From NCBI RefSeq assembly GCF_019049245.1, contig NZ_JAGMUK010000049.1:43544-107543 (forward strand): DNA of 64,000 bases. Reading direction: 5' to 3'. The notes under the pieces are model-generated. The model was not told the DNA's origin and ran no database searches. It saw nothing but the letters and a program-made list of their open reading frames with translations. The DNA comes from Streptomyces sp. AC555_RSS877. GTDB taxonomy: Bacteria > Actinomycetota > Actinomycetes > Streptomycetales > Streptomycetaceae. How positions within the stretch are numbered: the first letter of the stretch is position 1; each line of letters opens with the position of its first letter. The position numbers were made by a program, and so were the translations under genes. This document shows, in pieces, positions 24,879 to 33,585 of the stretch.

Positions 24879-26147
24879 TCAGCTGGAACACCGGGTGGTC
24901 ACACCGCCCTTGTCGTCGCCGGTGAGGAAGATCGCGCTGACGTAGCCGACCCCGCCCGCCCGCAACGGCAGTTCGACCCACTTGTCGTTGGTGTAGCCCT
25001 CGGCCGTGACTGTCTGGCCGACCTTCCAGCAGTTCGCGGGGTAACTCTCGTTCGCCTGCACCGTGCTGACCACGTCGCACGACGTCGACGCGCAGCCACG
25101 CACATTGGCCTGTGTCCACGCCGTGACCGTCGTGGGACCGCCACCGCCGTCCGTGGGCTGGAAAGTGACGTCCACCCAGTCGTTGTCCGTCATGCCGAGG
25201 CCGTCCCAGAAGGTGCCGTCGGCGAGATCGATCCCTGCGGGGTTGGCGACCCTACGGCCGAACTCGTCCCGGCCGCCGTTGTAGCCGTTCTGGTACGCCG
25301 CCTGGGCCTCGGGCCTGCCCTGAGGCAGGTCGCCCCACATCTCACGAACGGAGGACGGGTTCCAGTAGTCGTCCTTGGTGTTCCAGGGGCCGACGTCCCA
25401 CACGGGTGCGGTCTCGCAGCGGCCGGTACGCGGATAGCAGAGCCGCACCTGGTACTCGTGGCCGCCGTTGCTCGCCAGCATCCGGCGCGAGGGCAGGGCC
25501 ACGAAGTGGTCGCGGGGCTTGATGACATGGCCGTTCGCGGTGGTGCGTCCCTCCAGGCCCTCGCGGGTCGCGAAGAGGCGGTACGTGGTGGCGGTGGCGC
25601 CCACCGCGCTGCGCGCACCGGCCGAGGGCCTGGGCTGTTCGCGGTCCGCGTGGACGGTGACGTCCGAGACCGAGGGGCCGGCGTCCCGGTTGCCGAGAAA
25701 CGTCAGCCGGACCTGGAGCACGGAGACCGCCTCGGCGAGCACGAACTTCCCGGCCCGGTCCGGCGTACGCCACTCCGTCCAGGTACCGGGATGAGCGCTG
25801 CCCCGTACCTCGGTCAACAGCCGGGTGCCGGACGGCACTTCGGCCTGGCTGCGGAGGGTGAAAGCGCTCGCTTGGCGGCCGAGGCTCTGCACGGGCGCGG
25901 TGTAGACCGCGAAGGACGCCTCGGGCTCCGACGGAGTGCGCACACGGGCGCTCTTGACGGTGATGCTGTCGTCCGGGCGGTGTCCGATGTTGCGCTGGTC
26001 GGCGGAGGTACTGGTCAGGTCCACCCGCCAGCTGTTTCGCGGGGTCTTGTCGGCCGCGGTTTCCGCGACGGCGGTGGCCGGTGGCAGGCCTGCGAGGACA
26101 AGCAGGGCACACAGGCTTCCCAGCAGCCTGCGGGATATCGGTTTCAC
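24879..26147 (-). CDS. Secreted protein with C-terminal SH3-like module
   Basis: 422 residues from GTG 26147 (GGGGGAAG upstream). Signal peptide ends ATAVAET. The central part has no family I can name; notable segments are WDVGPWNTKDDYWNP and AAYQNGYNGGRDEFGRRV. The last ~85 residues (TTVTAWTQANVRGCAST to the end) form an SH3b-like module with paired cysteines, very similar to the C-terminus of the divergent M23 gene at 26350. SH3b modules commonly bind peptidoglycan. It is divergent from that gene with a 202-bp gap. Confidence 0.78.
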   Translation of the reverse strand: MKPISRRLLGSLCALLVLAGLPPATAVAETAADKTPRNSWRVDLTSTSADQRNIGHRPDDSITVKSARVRTPSEPEASFAVYTAPVQSLGRQASAFTLRSQAEVPSGTRLLTEVRGSAHPGTWTEWRTPDRAGKFVLAEAVSVLQVRLTFLGNRDAGPSVSDVTVHADREQPRPSAGARSAVGATATTYRLFATREGLEGRTTANGHVIKPRDHFVALPSRRMLASNGGHEYQVRLCYPRTGRCETAPVWDVGPWNTKDDYWNPSSVREMWGDLPQGRPEAQAAYQNGYNGGRDEFGRRVANPAGIDLADGTFWDGLGMTDNDWVDVTFQPTDGGGGPTTVTAWTQANVRGCASTSCDVVSTVQANESYPANCWKVGQTVTAEGYTNDKWVELPLRAGGVGYVSAIFLTGDDKGGVTTRCSS

Positions 26148-26349
26148 GTGGTTCTTCCCCCAACTGATCTTCAAGCCGCTGCGATTCAGCGAGCTACAGA
26201 GCCCTATCGGGGGTCGCGGTGCGCTGTCATTCCGTAACGTTCCGGATGCCCTCCCCCGGTGTCGCACGGATACGTTCCGAGCCGTTCGGTTCAGCAGTCA
26301 CACAGGAACCGGACAGCAACTGTTCGGGAACCTCTGGGAGGAAGCACTC

Positions 26350-27141
26350 GTGCGTCTTGGTCTGCCCGGCTTCAATCTGCGTGCCGGTCTCACGGCGGCA
26401 GCAACCCTGCTCCTGCCGCTCCTGGCGGCGGCACCCGCCGCGGCCGAAGCACCCGCCCAGCCCAGCGGAGCCGCCGCCTTCGCCGCCTCGTGCCCCGCTG
26501 CCGGCACCGTCAGTCAGGGCTACAGCAGCACCCACGACGGCGTAGACATCGCCAACGCCGTCGGCACCCCCATCCACGCGGTCGGCGCCGGCGAGGTCAT
26601 CGCCTCCGGTCCGGCAAGCGGCTACGGCCAGTGGATCCGCATCCTGCACTCCGACGGCACGGTGACGGAGTACGGCCACATGTACCAGCGGGACGTCTCC
26701 GTCGGCCAGCAGGTCCAGGCCGGCCAGCGCATCGCCCTCATGGGCAGCGAGGGCGAGTCCACCGGACCGCATCTGCACCTGCGCGTCAGGATCGGCACCT
26801 CCACGACGATCCGCGGCATCGACCCCGTCCCGTATCTGCGCGACCGGGGCGTGAGCCTGCCCTGCACTCCGGGAGGCGGTGGCGGCCAGACCACGGTGAC
26901 CGCCTGGACGGAGGCCAACGTACGCAGCTGCGCGTCGACTTCGTGCGATGCGGTCAGCAAGGTGTACCCGAACGAGAGTTACCCGGCGAACTGCTGGGTC
27001 ACCGGCCAGCTCGTGAACGCCGAGGGCATCTCCAACGACAAGTGGGTCCAACTGCCCCTGCGCGCGGGTGGCGTGGGCTACGTGAGCGCGATCTTCCTCA
27101 AGGGCGACGAGACGGGCGGCGTCCGCCGTCAGTGCGCCTGA
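26350..27141 (+). CDS. Secreted M23 peptidase with SH3-like module
   Basis: 263 residues from GTG 26350 with GGGAGGAAG upstream; signal peptide to about AAAEA. Canonical M23 zinc ligands: H62 and D66 in THDGVD, H141 and H143 in GPHLHL, so an active LytM-type endopeptidase is likely. A Gly linker (about 174-180) joins the C-terminal SH3-like module (181-263), closely matching the one in the gene at 24879. It probably acts on the cell wall. Confidence 0.9.
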   Translation: MRLGLPGFNLRAGLTAAATLLLPLLAAAPAAAEAPAQPSGAAAFAASCPAAGTVSQGYSSTHDGVDIANAVGTPIHAVGAGEVIASGPASGYGQWIRILHSDGTVTEYGHMYQRDVSVGQQVQAGQRIALMGSEGESTGPHLHLRVRIGTSTTIRGIDPVPYLRDRGVSLPCTPGGGGGQTTVTAWTEANVRSCASTSCDAVSKVYPNESYPANCWVTGQLVNAEGISNDKWVQLPLRAGGVGYVSAIFLKGDETGGVRRQCA

Positions 27142-27166
27142 TCCGAGGCAGGCACGGAGAGTCGAG

Positions 27167-28081
27167 ATGAAGCTGAGAATGTTGCGGTGGCTCTGCGCCA
27201 CGGTGGTGTGCGCGGGTCTGGTGGCCGCGGCCGTCCTGACCGGCGGCGGCGACGGCTCGGCCGCCCAGCCGCCCCAGGTGGGCCACGACCGGCTCCGAGA
27301 AGCGACGAGCGCGGAACTGGACGTCCTGCACCGGGCCGAACAGCTCCTGACCCGCGGCTGCATGGCGGAGCGGGGCTTCGCGTACTGGCCCGTTCCACGG
27401 ATCCCGGCGCCGGACTACCGCACGTTCCCCTACGTGGTCGACGACGAGAAGTGGGCCGCCCGGCACGGGTACGGACGGGACATCCAGAAGCGGCTCGATG
27501 AGCAGGACCGCGACTCCCCGTCGGCGCGCTACCTCCACGGCCTGGCCAAGGAGCGCTACCAGGCCTGGGGCGTCGCCCTCGACGGCCCGTCCTCGGACCG
27601 CACGGCACTGCGGGCCGAGGTTCCCATGGGCGGCACCTTCAGCCGCAGCGACCAGGGGTGCGTGGTGGACGCCTGGCGCACCCTCTACGGCGACATCCGC
27701 GCCTGGTACCGGTCGACCCGGATGGTCGACAACCTGCCCGGCTTCCGCATCGGCCGGGTGAGCGAGGACCCCGCGTTCAGGAAGGCCGTCCGTTCCTGGA
27801 GCGGCTGCATGGGCCGGCACGCGATCAGCGCCGGGACGCCTGCGGCGCTTCGCGGAGAACGGCTCGCCGACAAGGGCCCCGGCGCCCAGTCCGAGGACAT
27901 CCGCGTCGCCACCGCGGAAGCCCGCTGCGCGCACACGTCCGGCCTGGCTGCCACCGCGGCACGGCTGGACCAGAAGTACGCCGATGAGCTCTACGACGAG
28001 CACTCAAAGGCTTTCGACACGGTACGGCGCCTCCAGCAGGCCGCCCTCCCCAAGGCTCGCGACATCGTCCGTAAAGGCTGA
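27167..28081 (+). CDS. Secreted or membrane-anchored protein of unknown function
   Basis: 304 residues, 25 bp after the M23 gene. The N-terminus (MKLRMLRWLCATVVCAG ...) is a signal peptide or anchor. The body is largely helical and contains CMAERGFAYW and WSGCMGRH, two Cys-Met motifs seen in uncharacterised streptomycete exported proteins. No enzyme motif is visible. It is probably co-transcribed with the M23 gene. Confidence 0.75.
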   Translation: MKLRMLRWLCATVVCAGLVAAAVLTGGGDGSAAQPPQVGHDRLREATSAELDVLHRAEQLLTRGCMAERGFAYWPVPRIPAPDYRTFPYVVDDEKWAARHGYGRDIQKRLDEQDRDSPSARYLHGLAKERYQAWGVALDGPSSDRTALRAEVPMGGTFSRSDQGCVVDAWRTLYGDIRAWYRSTRMVDNLPGFRIGRVSEDPAFRKAVRSWSGCMGRHAISAGTPAALRGERLADKGPGAQSEDIRVATAEARCAHTSGLAATAARLDQKYADELYDEHSKAFDTVRRLQQAALPKARDIVRKG

Positions 28082-28127
28082 CGTCGCGGTGAGTACAGCT
28101 ATCGACAACCGAGAGGTGAACGAGAGA

Positions 28128-28562
28128 ATGTCCAAGATCCGCACCATGCTCGTGGGTACCGTCTTCGCCGCCACCGCGGTTCTGGCCGCCCCCGGCATCG
28201 CCCAGGCAGCGCCCTGCAGCACGGGTGAGTTCTGCGCCTGGGCCGACGGAGAGGGAGAGCTGCACGCCCAGGGCAACACCGCCGACTGGCCGGACAACGT
28301 GCAGAACAAGGTGGACGAGGTCCAGAACAGCGGCACCTCGGGTGGCCGGGACGACGTCAACATCTACTACAACGAGTCGTACGCCAGCGCCTACGCCTGC
28401 CTGCCGCGCGGGGAGACCTGGAACCTGCGCGACGGCTCGAAGATCTTCAGCTGGGTGAGCAACCAGGTGGACTCGAACAAGCGCTACCAGGGCTGGAACG
28501 CGGGCGTCCACGACAACGCCGCGTCCCACAAGTGGGTCACGGACTGCGGCCCCAACACCTGA
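28128..28562 (+). CDS. Secreted peptidase-inhibitor I36-like protein
   Basis: 144 residues from ATG 28128; signal peptide ends APGIAQA. The mature form starts APCSTGEFCAWADG, the opening of the I36 (SMI) family of small disulfide-rich streptomycete proteins, with Cys near CLPRG and a C-terminal TDCGP. I36 proteins inhibit metalloproteases or are simply small secreted crystallin-like folds. It lies 46 bp after the preceding secreted protein and next to two M23 peptidases. Confidence 0.8.
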   Translation: MSKIRTMLVGTVFAATAVLAAPGIAQAAPCSTGEFCAWADGEGELHAQGNTADWPDNVQNKVDEVQNSGTSGGRDDVNIYYNESYASAYACLPRGETWNLRDGSKIFSWVSNQVDSNKRYQGWNAGVHDNAASHKWVTDCGPNT

Positions 28563-28598
28563 TCCGCTGCGCTGAGCAGCCCACGATCAGCACATGAA

Positions 28599-28657
28599 GG
28601 CAGGGCCTCCGGCCGCTCGAGGTTGTCGAAACCAACCGATGCGCCGGGGGCCCTGCC
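28599..28657 (+). terminator. Long stem-loop after the I36-like gene
   Basis: GGCAGGGCCTCCGGC (28599-28613) pairs with GCCGGGGGCCCTGCC (28643-28657) with one mismatch and a 29-nt loop. It lies 36 bp after the I36-like stop and before the ArsR operator, so it is a likely terminator of the secreted-protein genes. Confidence 0.6.
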
Positions 28658-28689
28658 GTCGTTGTCGCGTGATGTCCGCGCCTCGACTT

Positions 28690-28715
28690 GATAGGCAAGT
28701 GAATAGTTGCCTATC
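28690..28715. promoter_or_regulatory. Operator-like palindrome of the ArsR-VOC operon
   Basis: GATAGGCAA-8 bp-TTGCCTATC is a perfect 9-bp inverted repeat ending 8 bp before the ArsR start codon. It is AT-richer than its surroundings and is well placed for autorepression by the ArsR protein. Confidence 0.65.
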
Positions 28716-28723
28716 CTGGGGTC

Positions 28724-29026
28724 GTGGCCGACGACGTGTTCAAAGCCTTGGCCGACCCGACCCGCCGCACCATCCTCGACGAGCTCACCCAGAAGTCCGG
28801 GCAGACACTGTTCGAGATCTGCTCTCGACTGAGCATGAAGCACCAGCTCGGCATCTCGCGCCAGGCGGTCTCCCAGCACCTAGCCGTGCTGGAGGCCGCC
28901 GGGCTCGTCGAGACCAGGCGAGACGGCCGCTACAAGTTCCACGACCTGAACACGGCCCCGCTGCGGCAGATCACCGAGCGATGGCTCGCGCCCGACGCAC
29001 CCGGACCAGGGAAGAGCACCCCATGA
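28724..29026 (+). CDS. ArsR-family winged-helix regulator
   Basis: 100 residues from GTG 28724. The sequence DVFKALADPTRRTILDELTQKSGQTL followed by GISRQAVSQHLAVLEAAGLV and RRDGRYKFHDLN is the standard ArsR winged helix of the SdpR/ATPase-linked type. No metal-binding Cys motif is evident. It overlaps the VOC gene by 4 nt and sits directly behind the palindrome at 28690, so it probably represses itself and the VOC gene. Confidence 0.9.
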   Translation: MADDVFKALADPTRRTILDELTQKSGQTLFEICSRLSMKHQLGISRQAVSQHLAVLEAAGLVETRRDGRYKFHDLNTAPLRQITERWLAPDAPGPGKSTP

Positions 29027-29415
29027 AGATCCATCTGACCAGCGTCTTCGTCGACGACCAGGCCAAGGCCGAGCACTTCTACACCGAGATCCTCGGCTTC
29101 GTGAAGAAGCACGACGTCCCGGTGGGCGAGAAGGACCGCTGGCTGACCGTCGTCTCGCCCGAAGAGCCCGACGGCACCGAACTCCTCCTCGAACCTGCCG
29201 GCCACCCCGCCGTCAAGACCTACCGGGACACGCTCGTCGAGGACGGCATCCCGCTCGCCCAGTTCGCCGTCGAGGACGTGACGGCGGAGTATGAGCGCCT
29301 GCGCGGCCTCGGCGTCCGCTTCACCCAGGAGCCCTTGGAGATGGGCCCCGTCACCACCGCCGTCTTCGACGACACCTGCGGCAACCTGATCCAGATCGCG
29401 ACCAAGCCGCAGTAG
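29023..29415 (+). CDS. VOC-family (glyoxalase-like) protein
   Basis: 130 residues, one complete pair of beta-alpha-beta-beta-beta modules: MKIHLTSVFVDDQAKAEHFYTEILGF in the first half and GVRFTQEPLEMGPVTTAVFDDTCGNLIQI in the second. VOC members include glyoxalases, dioxygenases and antibiotic-binding proteins. The coupled ArsR regulator is a frequent companion of this subfamily, which suggests induction by a small molecule. The substrate is unknown. Confidence 0.88.
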   Translation: MKIHLTSVFVDDQAKAEHFYTEILGFVKKHDVPVGEKDRWLTVVSPEEPDGTELLLEPAGHPAVKTYRDTLVEDGIPLAQFAVEDVTAEYERLRGLGVRFTQEPLEMGPVTTAVFDDTCGNLIQIATKPQ

Positions 29416-29521
29416 ACGGTTGCCCCCCACGTGCAGCCGATCCGGCCTGCCGGGCCGACGGGTGCAGGCGCTTCCTTAATCCGGTGTACGAAACGCTGCG
29501 TGCCACCTACGGTGAAGCGCG

Positions 29522-30394
29522 ATGACACTCCTACACGTTCATGACTACGGGGGCGATGGCCCCCAACTGGTTCTCCTGCACGGATACGGACGGTCACTCA
29601 CCGACTGGGACGCCGCAGCCGCCCTGCTCACCGTCGGGCACCGTGTCCTCGCCGTCGACCTTCCCGGGCACGGCCGCTCTCCCGGCATCACCCCCTGGAC
29701 CATCCCCACCGTGGTGCGGCACATCGCGGACACGCTCGACGCGCATGGCGTGCCGGAGGCCGTTGTGGTGGGCCATTCCCTCGGCGGACTGGTCGCGGTC
29801 GAGTACGCCCGGGCTAATCCGGACCGTGCCCGTGCCCGCGGCGCCGTGAATCTCGACGGCTTCTGGTGGGGACCCGAGTACCCCGGCGCTGAAGGGGTGA
29901 GTGAATGGCTGCTGGCGTCGGCCGGGGCCATCGCACCACCCGAGTACATCGAGATGCAGCTCACCCACTCCGCCCGACTCGGGATTCCCGCCGACCGTGC
30001 GGAGGCCGCTATCCGCGCGGCCGTACGCCCCTTGCCCGACGGCAGGTGGCAGACGCTGCCGGAGCGGAAGGATGCGCTGGGGATCCTGGACGAACTCCAC
30101 AGGCTCGGCGCGCTCGGTGTCACCACATGGCTGGACGGGGTCGACCGCCCGCTGCTGCTGGTGCAGGCGGACCGTCGGCCACCCCCCGCGCCCGGCATGG
30201 AGTGGTTCGGCGAATTCAGCACCGGATTCGCACGCGAAGTCTCCGATCAGCTGGCCGCGCTCTCCCGCACCCGGTCGGCGATCAACGTCAACCGGATCGA
30301 CGCCACCCACGTCATGCACATGGAATTTCCGGAAGCGGTGGCGACGATGGTCGCCGGTTTCGTTCGAGGACTGCCCGAACTCCTGGTCCGATGA
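29522..30394 (+). CDS. Alpha/beta hydrolase
   Basis: 290 residues. Oxyanion segment LLHGYGRS, the nucleophile elbow GHSLGG, and a late His in DATHVMHME give the Ser-Asp-His pattern of the alpha/beta hydrolase fold. DLPGHGRS is also present. The enzyme is cytosolic. Substrate class (ester, lactone, epoxide) is not predictable. No operon partner overlaps it. Confidence 0.87.
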   Translation: MTLLHVHDYGGDGPQLVLLHGYGRSLTDWDAAAALLTVGHRVLAVDLPGHGRSPGITPWTIPTVVRHIADTLDAHGVPEAVVVGHSLGGLVAVEYARANPDRARARGAVNLDGFWWGPEYPGAEGVSEWLLASAGAIAPPEYIEMQLTHSARLGIPADRAEAAIRAAVRPLPDGRWQTLPERKDALGILDELHRLGALGVTTWLDGVDRPLLLVQADRRPPPAPGMEWFGEFSTGFAREVSDQLAALSRTRSAINVNRIDATHVMHMEFPEAVATMVAGFVRGLPELLVR

Positions 30395-30548
30395 CCCCGC
30401 AGCAGTTTCGCGGCCACCGTCCGTCCGTCAGGGCGGACGGTGCCGGCCCCGGCCTCCGACCAGATCGCGCGCTTTCCGGTTCCGGCCGGGAATTCACAGC
30501 TCTGGCAGGATCGACCGAATACCGTCTGATGTCAGGCTGGAGCTGCCG

Positions 30549-31634
30549 ATGGACGAGACCGGGTCGGCGCATTCCGCGCGGGTTTCCGCATACGCGACCG
30601 TCGGAGCACGGCTGTCCCTGTTGAGCGACCGTCGACTTGAAGATGCGGTGGCCGCCGCACCGAGTCTCGGCTCCGGTATCGGCGGTAGGTCCGCGGAGAT
30701 GGAAATCGAGGGGAAACGCGTCTTCGTCAAACGGGTCCCGCTGACGGACATCGAGCTGCAGCCGGAGTGCGTACGGTCGACCGCCAACGTGTACGAGCTT
30801 CCTCTCTTCTACCAGTACGGGGTGGGTTCGGCGGGATTCGGTGCCTGGCGGGAGCTGGCGGCGCACATCATGACGACAGACTGGGTGCTGAAAGACGAGT
30901 ACGCGGGCTTCCCGCTGCTCTATCACTGGCGGGTCTTGCCCGACACTCCCCCGGCCGACTTCGCTGACGGACTCGGAGGCATCGAGGGGGCCGTCGCGCA
31001 CTGGGAGGGCTCGCCGGCCGTGCGCCGCCGGCTGGAGGCCATCGGAAGGTCCTCCTCCAGCCTGGTGCTCTTCCTGGAGCATGTGCCCCAGACGCTCGCC
31101 GCCTGGCTCAGCGACACCCATGACGCGGCCCGTCCGGAGCCGGGAGGCGAGTCGCTCTACCGGTGGGTCGAGGATGCGCTGCGGAGAGGGACGGAGTTCA
31201 TGAGCGCGCGCGGACTGGTCCACTTCGACACGCACTTCGCCAACCTGCTCACCGACGGCCGGCGGGTGTACTTCGCGGACTTCGGGCTCGCGTTGAGCCG
31301 CGACTTCGAACTCTCGGCGGAGGAAGGCGCCTTCCTCGCCGATCACCTCGTGTACGACCGCACCTACGCGCCAAGTCACCTGCTTCGCCACCACCTGCCC
31401 GGCGCGGTGCGTGCCGGCACCGAACACGGGGCTTTCCTGCGCAGCTGGTTGGAAGGTCACCCACCCGTCGGCGTACCACCCGACATCGGCGAGATCATCG
31501 ACCGCCACGCCCCGCACGCAATCGTCCTGGACGACTTCCACCATCGACTGCTTACGCGGAGCAAGCGCACGCCCTTCCCTGCGGCTGAGGTCAGGAGGGC
31601 CTTGGCACGCGCATCACGGTCGCCTTTGGCGTGA
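30549..31634 (+). CDS. Protein-kinase-like phosphotransferase
   Basis: 361 residues from ATG 30549. The catalytic features are VHFDTHFANLL (HxDxxxxN) and YFADFGLALS (DFG), with a lysine-containing strand KRVFVKRVPL earlier. The overall look is an atypical kinase-fold protein found widely in streptomycetes and often annotated as a protein kinase family protein. There is no membrane segment. The target could be a protein or a small molecule. Confidence 0.75.
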   Translation: MDETGSAHSARVSAYATVGARLSLLSDRRLEDAVAAAPSLGSGIGGRSAEMEIEGKRVFVKRVPLTDIELQPECVRSTANVYELPLFYQYGVGSAGFGAWRELAAHIMTTDWVLKDEYAGFPLLYHWRVLPDTPPADFADGLGGIEGAVAHWEGSPAVRRRLEAIGRSSSSLVLFLEHVPQTLAAWLSDTHDAARPEPGGESLYRWVEDALRRGTEFMSARGLVHFDTHFANLLTDGRRVYFADFGLALSRDFELSAEEGAFLADHLVYDRTYAPSHLLRHHLPGAVRAGTEHGAFLRSWLEGHPPVGVPPDIGEIIDRHAPHAIVLDDFHHRLLTRSKRTPFPAAEVRRALARASRSPLA

Positions 31635-31799
31635 GAGCTCGTCGCGATGACGTGGGCGTTCCAGGCGATGCTCAGCGTCGGCCCTCGGTGTGCCATCCGG
31701 AGGACCCGCGCTGAGGCCTTCTGAGTACAGGAACTCATGTGCGAGGTCATTTGCCATGGGCAGACTGTGGTGTCCATGACGGATCAAGAAGGAGCGAAC

Positions 31800-32216
31800 G
31801 TGGGACGGATGAGGAAGGCGCTGGCGGTGGCGGCGCTGGCGGCGTTAGGGCTGACGGGTGTGACGGCGGGGCCTGCCGCCGCGTCAACCGACGTCTTGTT
31901 GCCCCACCCTGGCCCCGAGGGCTTGGTGTGGGTGCCCGAACGCACCGGAGATGGCGGTGTCGTGTCGGGGGGCGCGTGGGAAGGGCTGCCGACCGTACTC
32001 ACCGTGGCCTGCGAGGGTGGCGGGAACGTGGGGGTGACGATGGAGTCGCAGCGAGGGCAGGTTGCCGCGTTCTCGGTCGATTGTCCGGCCGGAGATGCCG
32101 GGGTGGGCTCGGTAACGATGAAGGCCGGCGCGGTTCGTTCGGGATCCTTCTCCGTGGCTGTAGACGCTTCGACCGAGTCGATCAGGTGGGCGCTGACCGT
32201 GACACAGCCGGAGTAG
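31800..32216 (+). CDS. Small secreted protein
   Basis: 138 residues from GTG 31800, chosen because AAGGAG lies 5 nt upstream; ATG 31776 and ATG 31809 are alternatives. Signal peptide MRKALAVAALAALGL to PAAAS. The mature ~110 residues are beta-rich (GGVVSGGAWEGLPTVLTVAC ... SIRWALTVTQPE) with two cysteines. No named family. Confidence 0.75.
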   Translation: MGRMRKALAVAALAALGLTGVTAGPAAASTDVLLPHPGPEGLVWVPERTGDGGVVSGGAWEGLPTVLTVACEGGGNVGVTMESQRGQVAAFSVDCPAGDAGVGSVTMKAGAVRSGSFSVAVDASTESIRWALTVTQPE

Positions 32217-32225
32217 CCCTCTGCC

Positions 32226-32265
32226 GATGCGTGGTCACCCGCCCGCGGGCGGGTGACCACGCATC
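32226..32265. terminator. Perfect 40-bp palindrome, bidirectional terminator
   Basis: Two 20-bp arms with no spacer (GATGCGTGGTCACC... and its exact complement) are centred at 32245/32246. They lie 10 bp after the secreted-protein stop and 32 bp before the stop of the convergent lipoprotein gene, so the element can terminate both strands. Confidence 0.8.
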
Positions 32266-32297
32266 AGTCCTCGGGGACCCGGACCCCCGGTACCTGC

Positions 32298-33413
32298 TCA
32301 ACCTGCCCGCCAGGTCAGCGTCTTCGCGCCTTTGCCCTCGCCCTGGAACGACACCATCGCCGGCTTGTCGCCCTTCGGGAGCAGGTGGACGGTGCACAGG
32401 GTCAGCGCGGAGTTCGGCTCCAGGCGGGTGTTGGGGATGCTGCCCCGGCATTCGTCGATGCCCTCGCCCGCCCCGGTGTTGGAGAAGGAGAGGTCGAGCA
32501 ACGCCAAGGGCTGGACATCGCGGCCGCCGGCGCTGCGCAGGCTGACGCCGTCGTCCATGGTCGGCAGGAGCTTCTCCGTGCCGGCGTTGCGGTACGCCAG
32601 GGTCACGTACCAGGGCACCATGTTCTTCTGGGTGTCGCTCAGTTCGTAGTCGCCCAGGTCCTTGAGGCTCCCGGCGCGCACGCTCTTCGGGGTGACACGG
32701 ATCGGTACGGCGCCGGACTTGGTGGTGAGGTTCTCGTACGTCGAATCGGCGGTCGTGCCCGCGGCCAGCAACCGGCCCCCGTTGTCATCGCCCTTGCCGT
32801 CGCCGACCTTCCACAGAAGGGTGTCACCGGCCTCGTCGGCGTACGCGACCGCGGCGGGCTCGTGCCCCTTGGGAACCAGCACCAGCCGACAGACCTTGGC
32901 CGTGGCGCCGGCCGCCACGGAGGCGGGACCCGCCTTGTCGCAGTCGTCAGGAAGGGAGGAACTAGGTCCGGTGGCAAGGGAGTTGGAGTTCCACAGGAAG
33001 ACCGCCTTGCCGGGCGTTCCGTCTGCGAGGGTGACGGTGAAGTTCGCCTCCGGGTCCGGCTGTTGCAAGGGCGCCGAGCCGGTGTTGGTGTAGGAGACGG
33101 TCAGGTAGTACGGGACCATCCCCTTCAGGTCCGCTTCCAGCTGTACGTCTTCCAGGTCCGCCGCCGTGCCGCGCGCGAGTCGGCTGGGCGCGAGCGTCAG
33201 CTGATACGTCGCAGTCCGGTCGGACCACGTCGCCTTCCGCGCCGTCGACTCGACCGGTAGCGCCGTGGCCGCTTTGCTCGTTCCCTTGCCGGAATCCGAG
33301 CCCGTCCCACCGCCGGAACCGGCAGAGTCCGAGCCGCCCGACCCGCACGCCGTGACGACCAGCGCGAGCACGCCAGTCCCCGCGATGCCGGCCAGTGTTC
33401 TGCGCGTCCGCAT
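32298..33413 (-). CDS. Lipoprotein with duplicated domain
   Basis: 371 residues from ATG 33413; lipobox VVTAC with C23, then a Gly/Ser linker. The mature part has two related halves. The first has DLEDVQLEADLKGMVPYYLTVSYTNTG and the second DLGDYELSDTQKNMVPWYVTLAYRNAG, each followed by a Cys pair and a VLVPKG or HLLPKG strand. This internal duplication is the only clear structural feature. The role is unknown; it is likely an exported surface lipoprotein. Confidence 0.82.
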   Translation of the reverse strand: MRTRRTLAGIAGTGVLALVVTACGSGGSDSAGSGGGTGSDSGKGTSKAATALPVESTARKATWSDRTATYQLTLAPSRLARGTAADLEDVQLEADLKGMVPYYLTVSYTNTGSAPLQQPDPEANFTVTLADGTPGKAVFLWNSNSLATGPSSSLPDDCDKAGPASVAAGATAKVCRLVLVPKGHEPAAVAYADEAGDTLLWKVGDGKGDDNGGRLLAAGTTADSTYENLTTKSGAVPIRVTPKSVRAGSLKDLGDYELSDTQKNMVPWYVTLAYRNAGTEKLLPTMDDGVSLRSAGGRDVQPLALLDLSFSNTGAGEGIDECRGSIPNTRLEPNSALTLCTVHLLPKGDKPAMVSFQGEGKGAKTLTWRAG

Positions 33414-33474
33414 GTGCATCCCCGTGAATTCTCGTTGTTCCGTTCGCAACGCGATCAGCTTACTTGTGCAGAGA

Positions 33475-33489
33475 TCGACCAGCGGTCGA
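33475..33489. promoter_or_regulatory. Short dyad TCGACC-AGC-GGTCGA
   Basis: Perfect 6-bp inverted repeat in the divergent interval between the lipoprotein gene and the small gene at 33586. A candidate operator only. Confidence 0.25.
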
Positions 33490-33585
33490 CCCAGGTTCCG
33501 TCTGGCAGATGATCACCACCGGACACCCCCGTGACTCGGATCAATGACCTTGCCGCGGTGGTGCCGGGCCAGAGATGCTGGGCCG

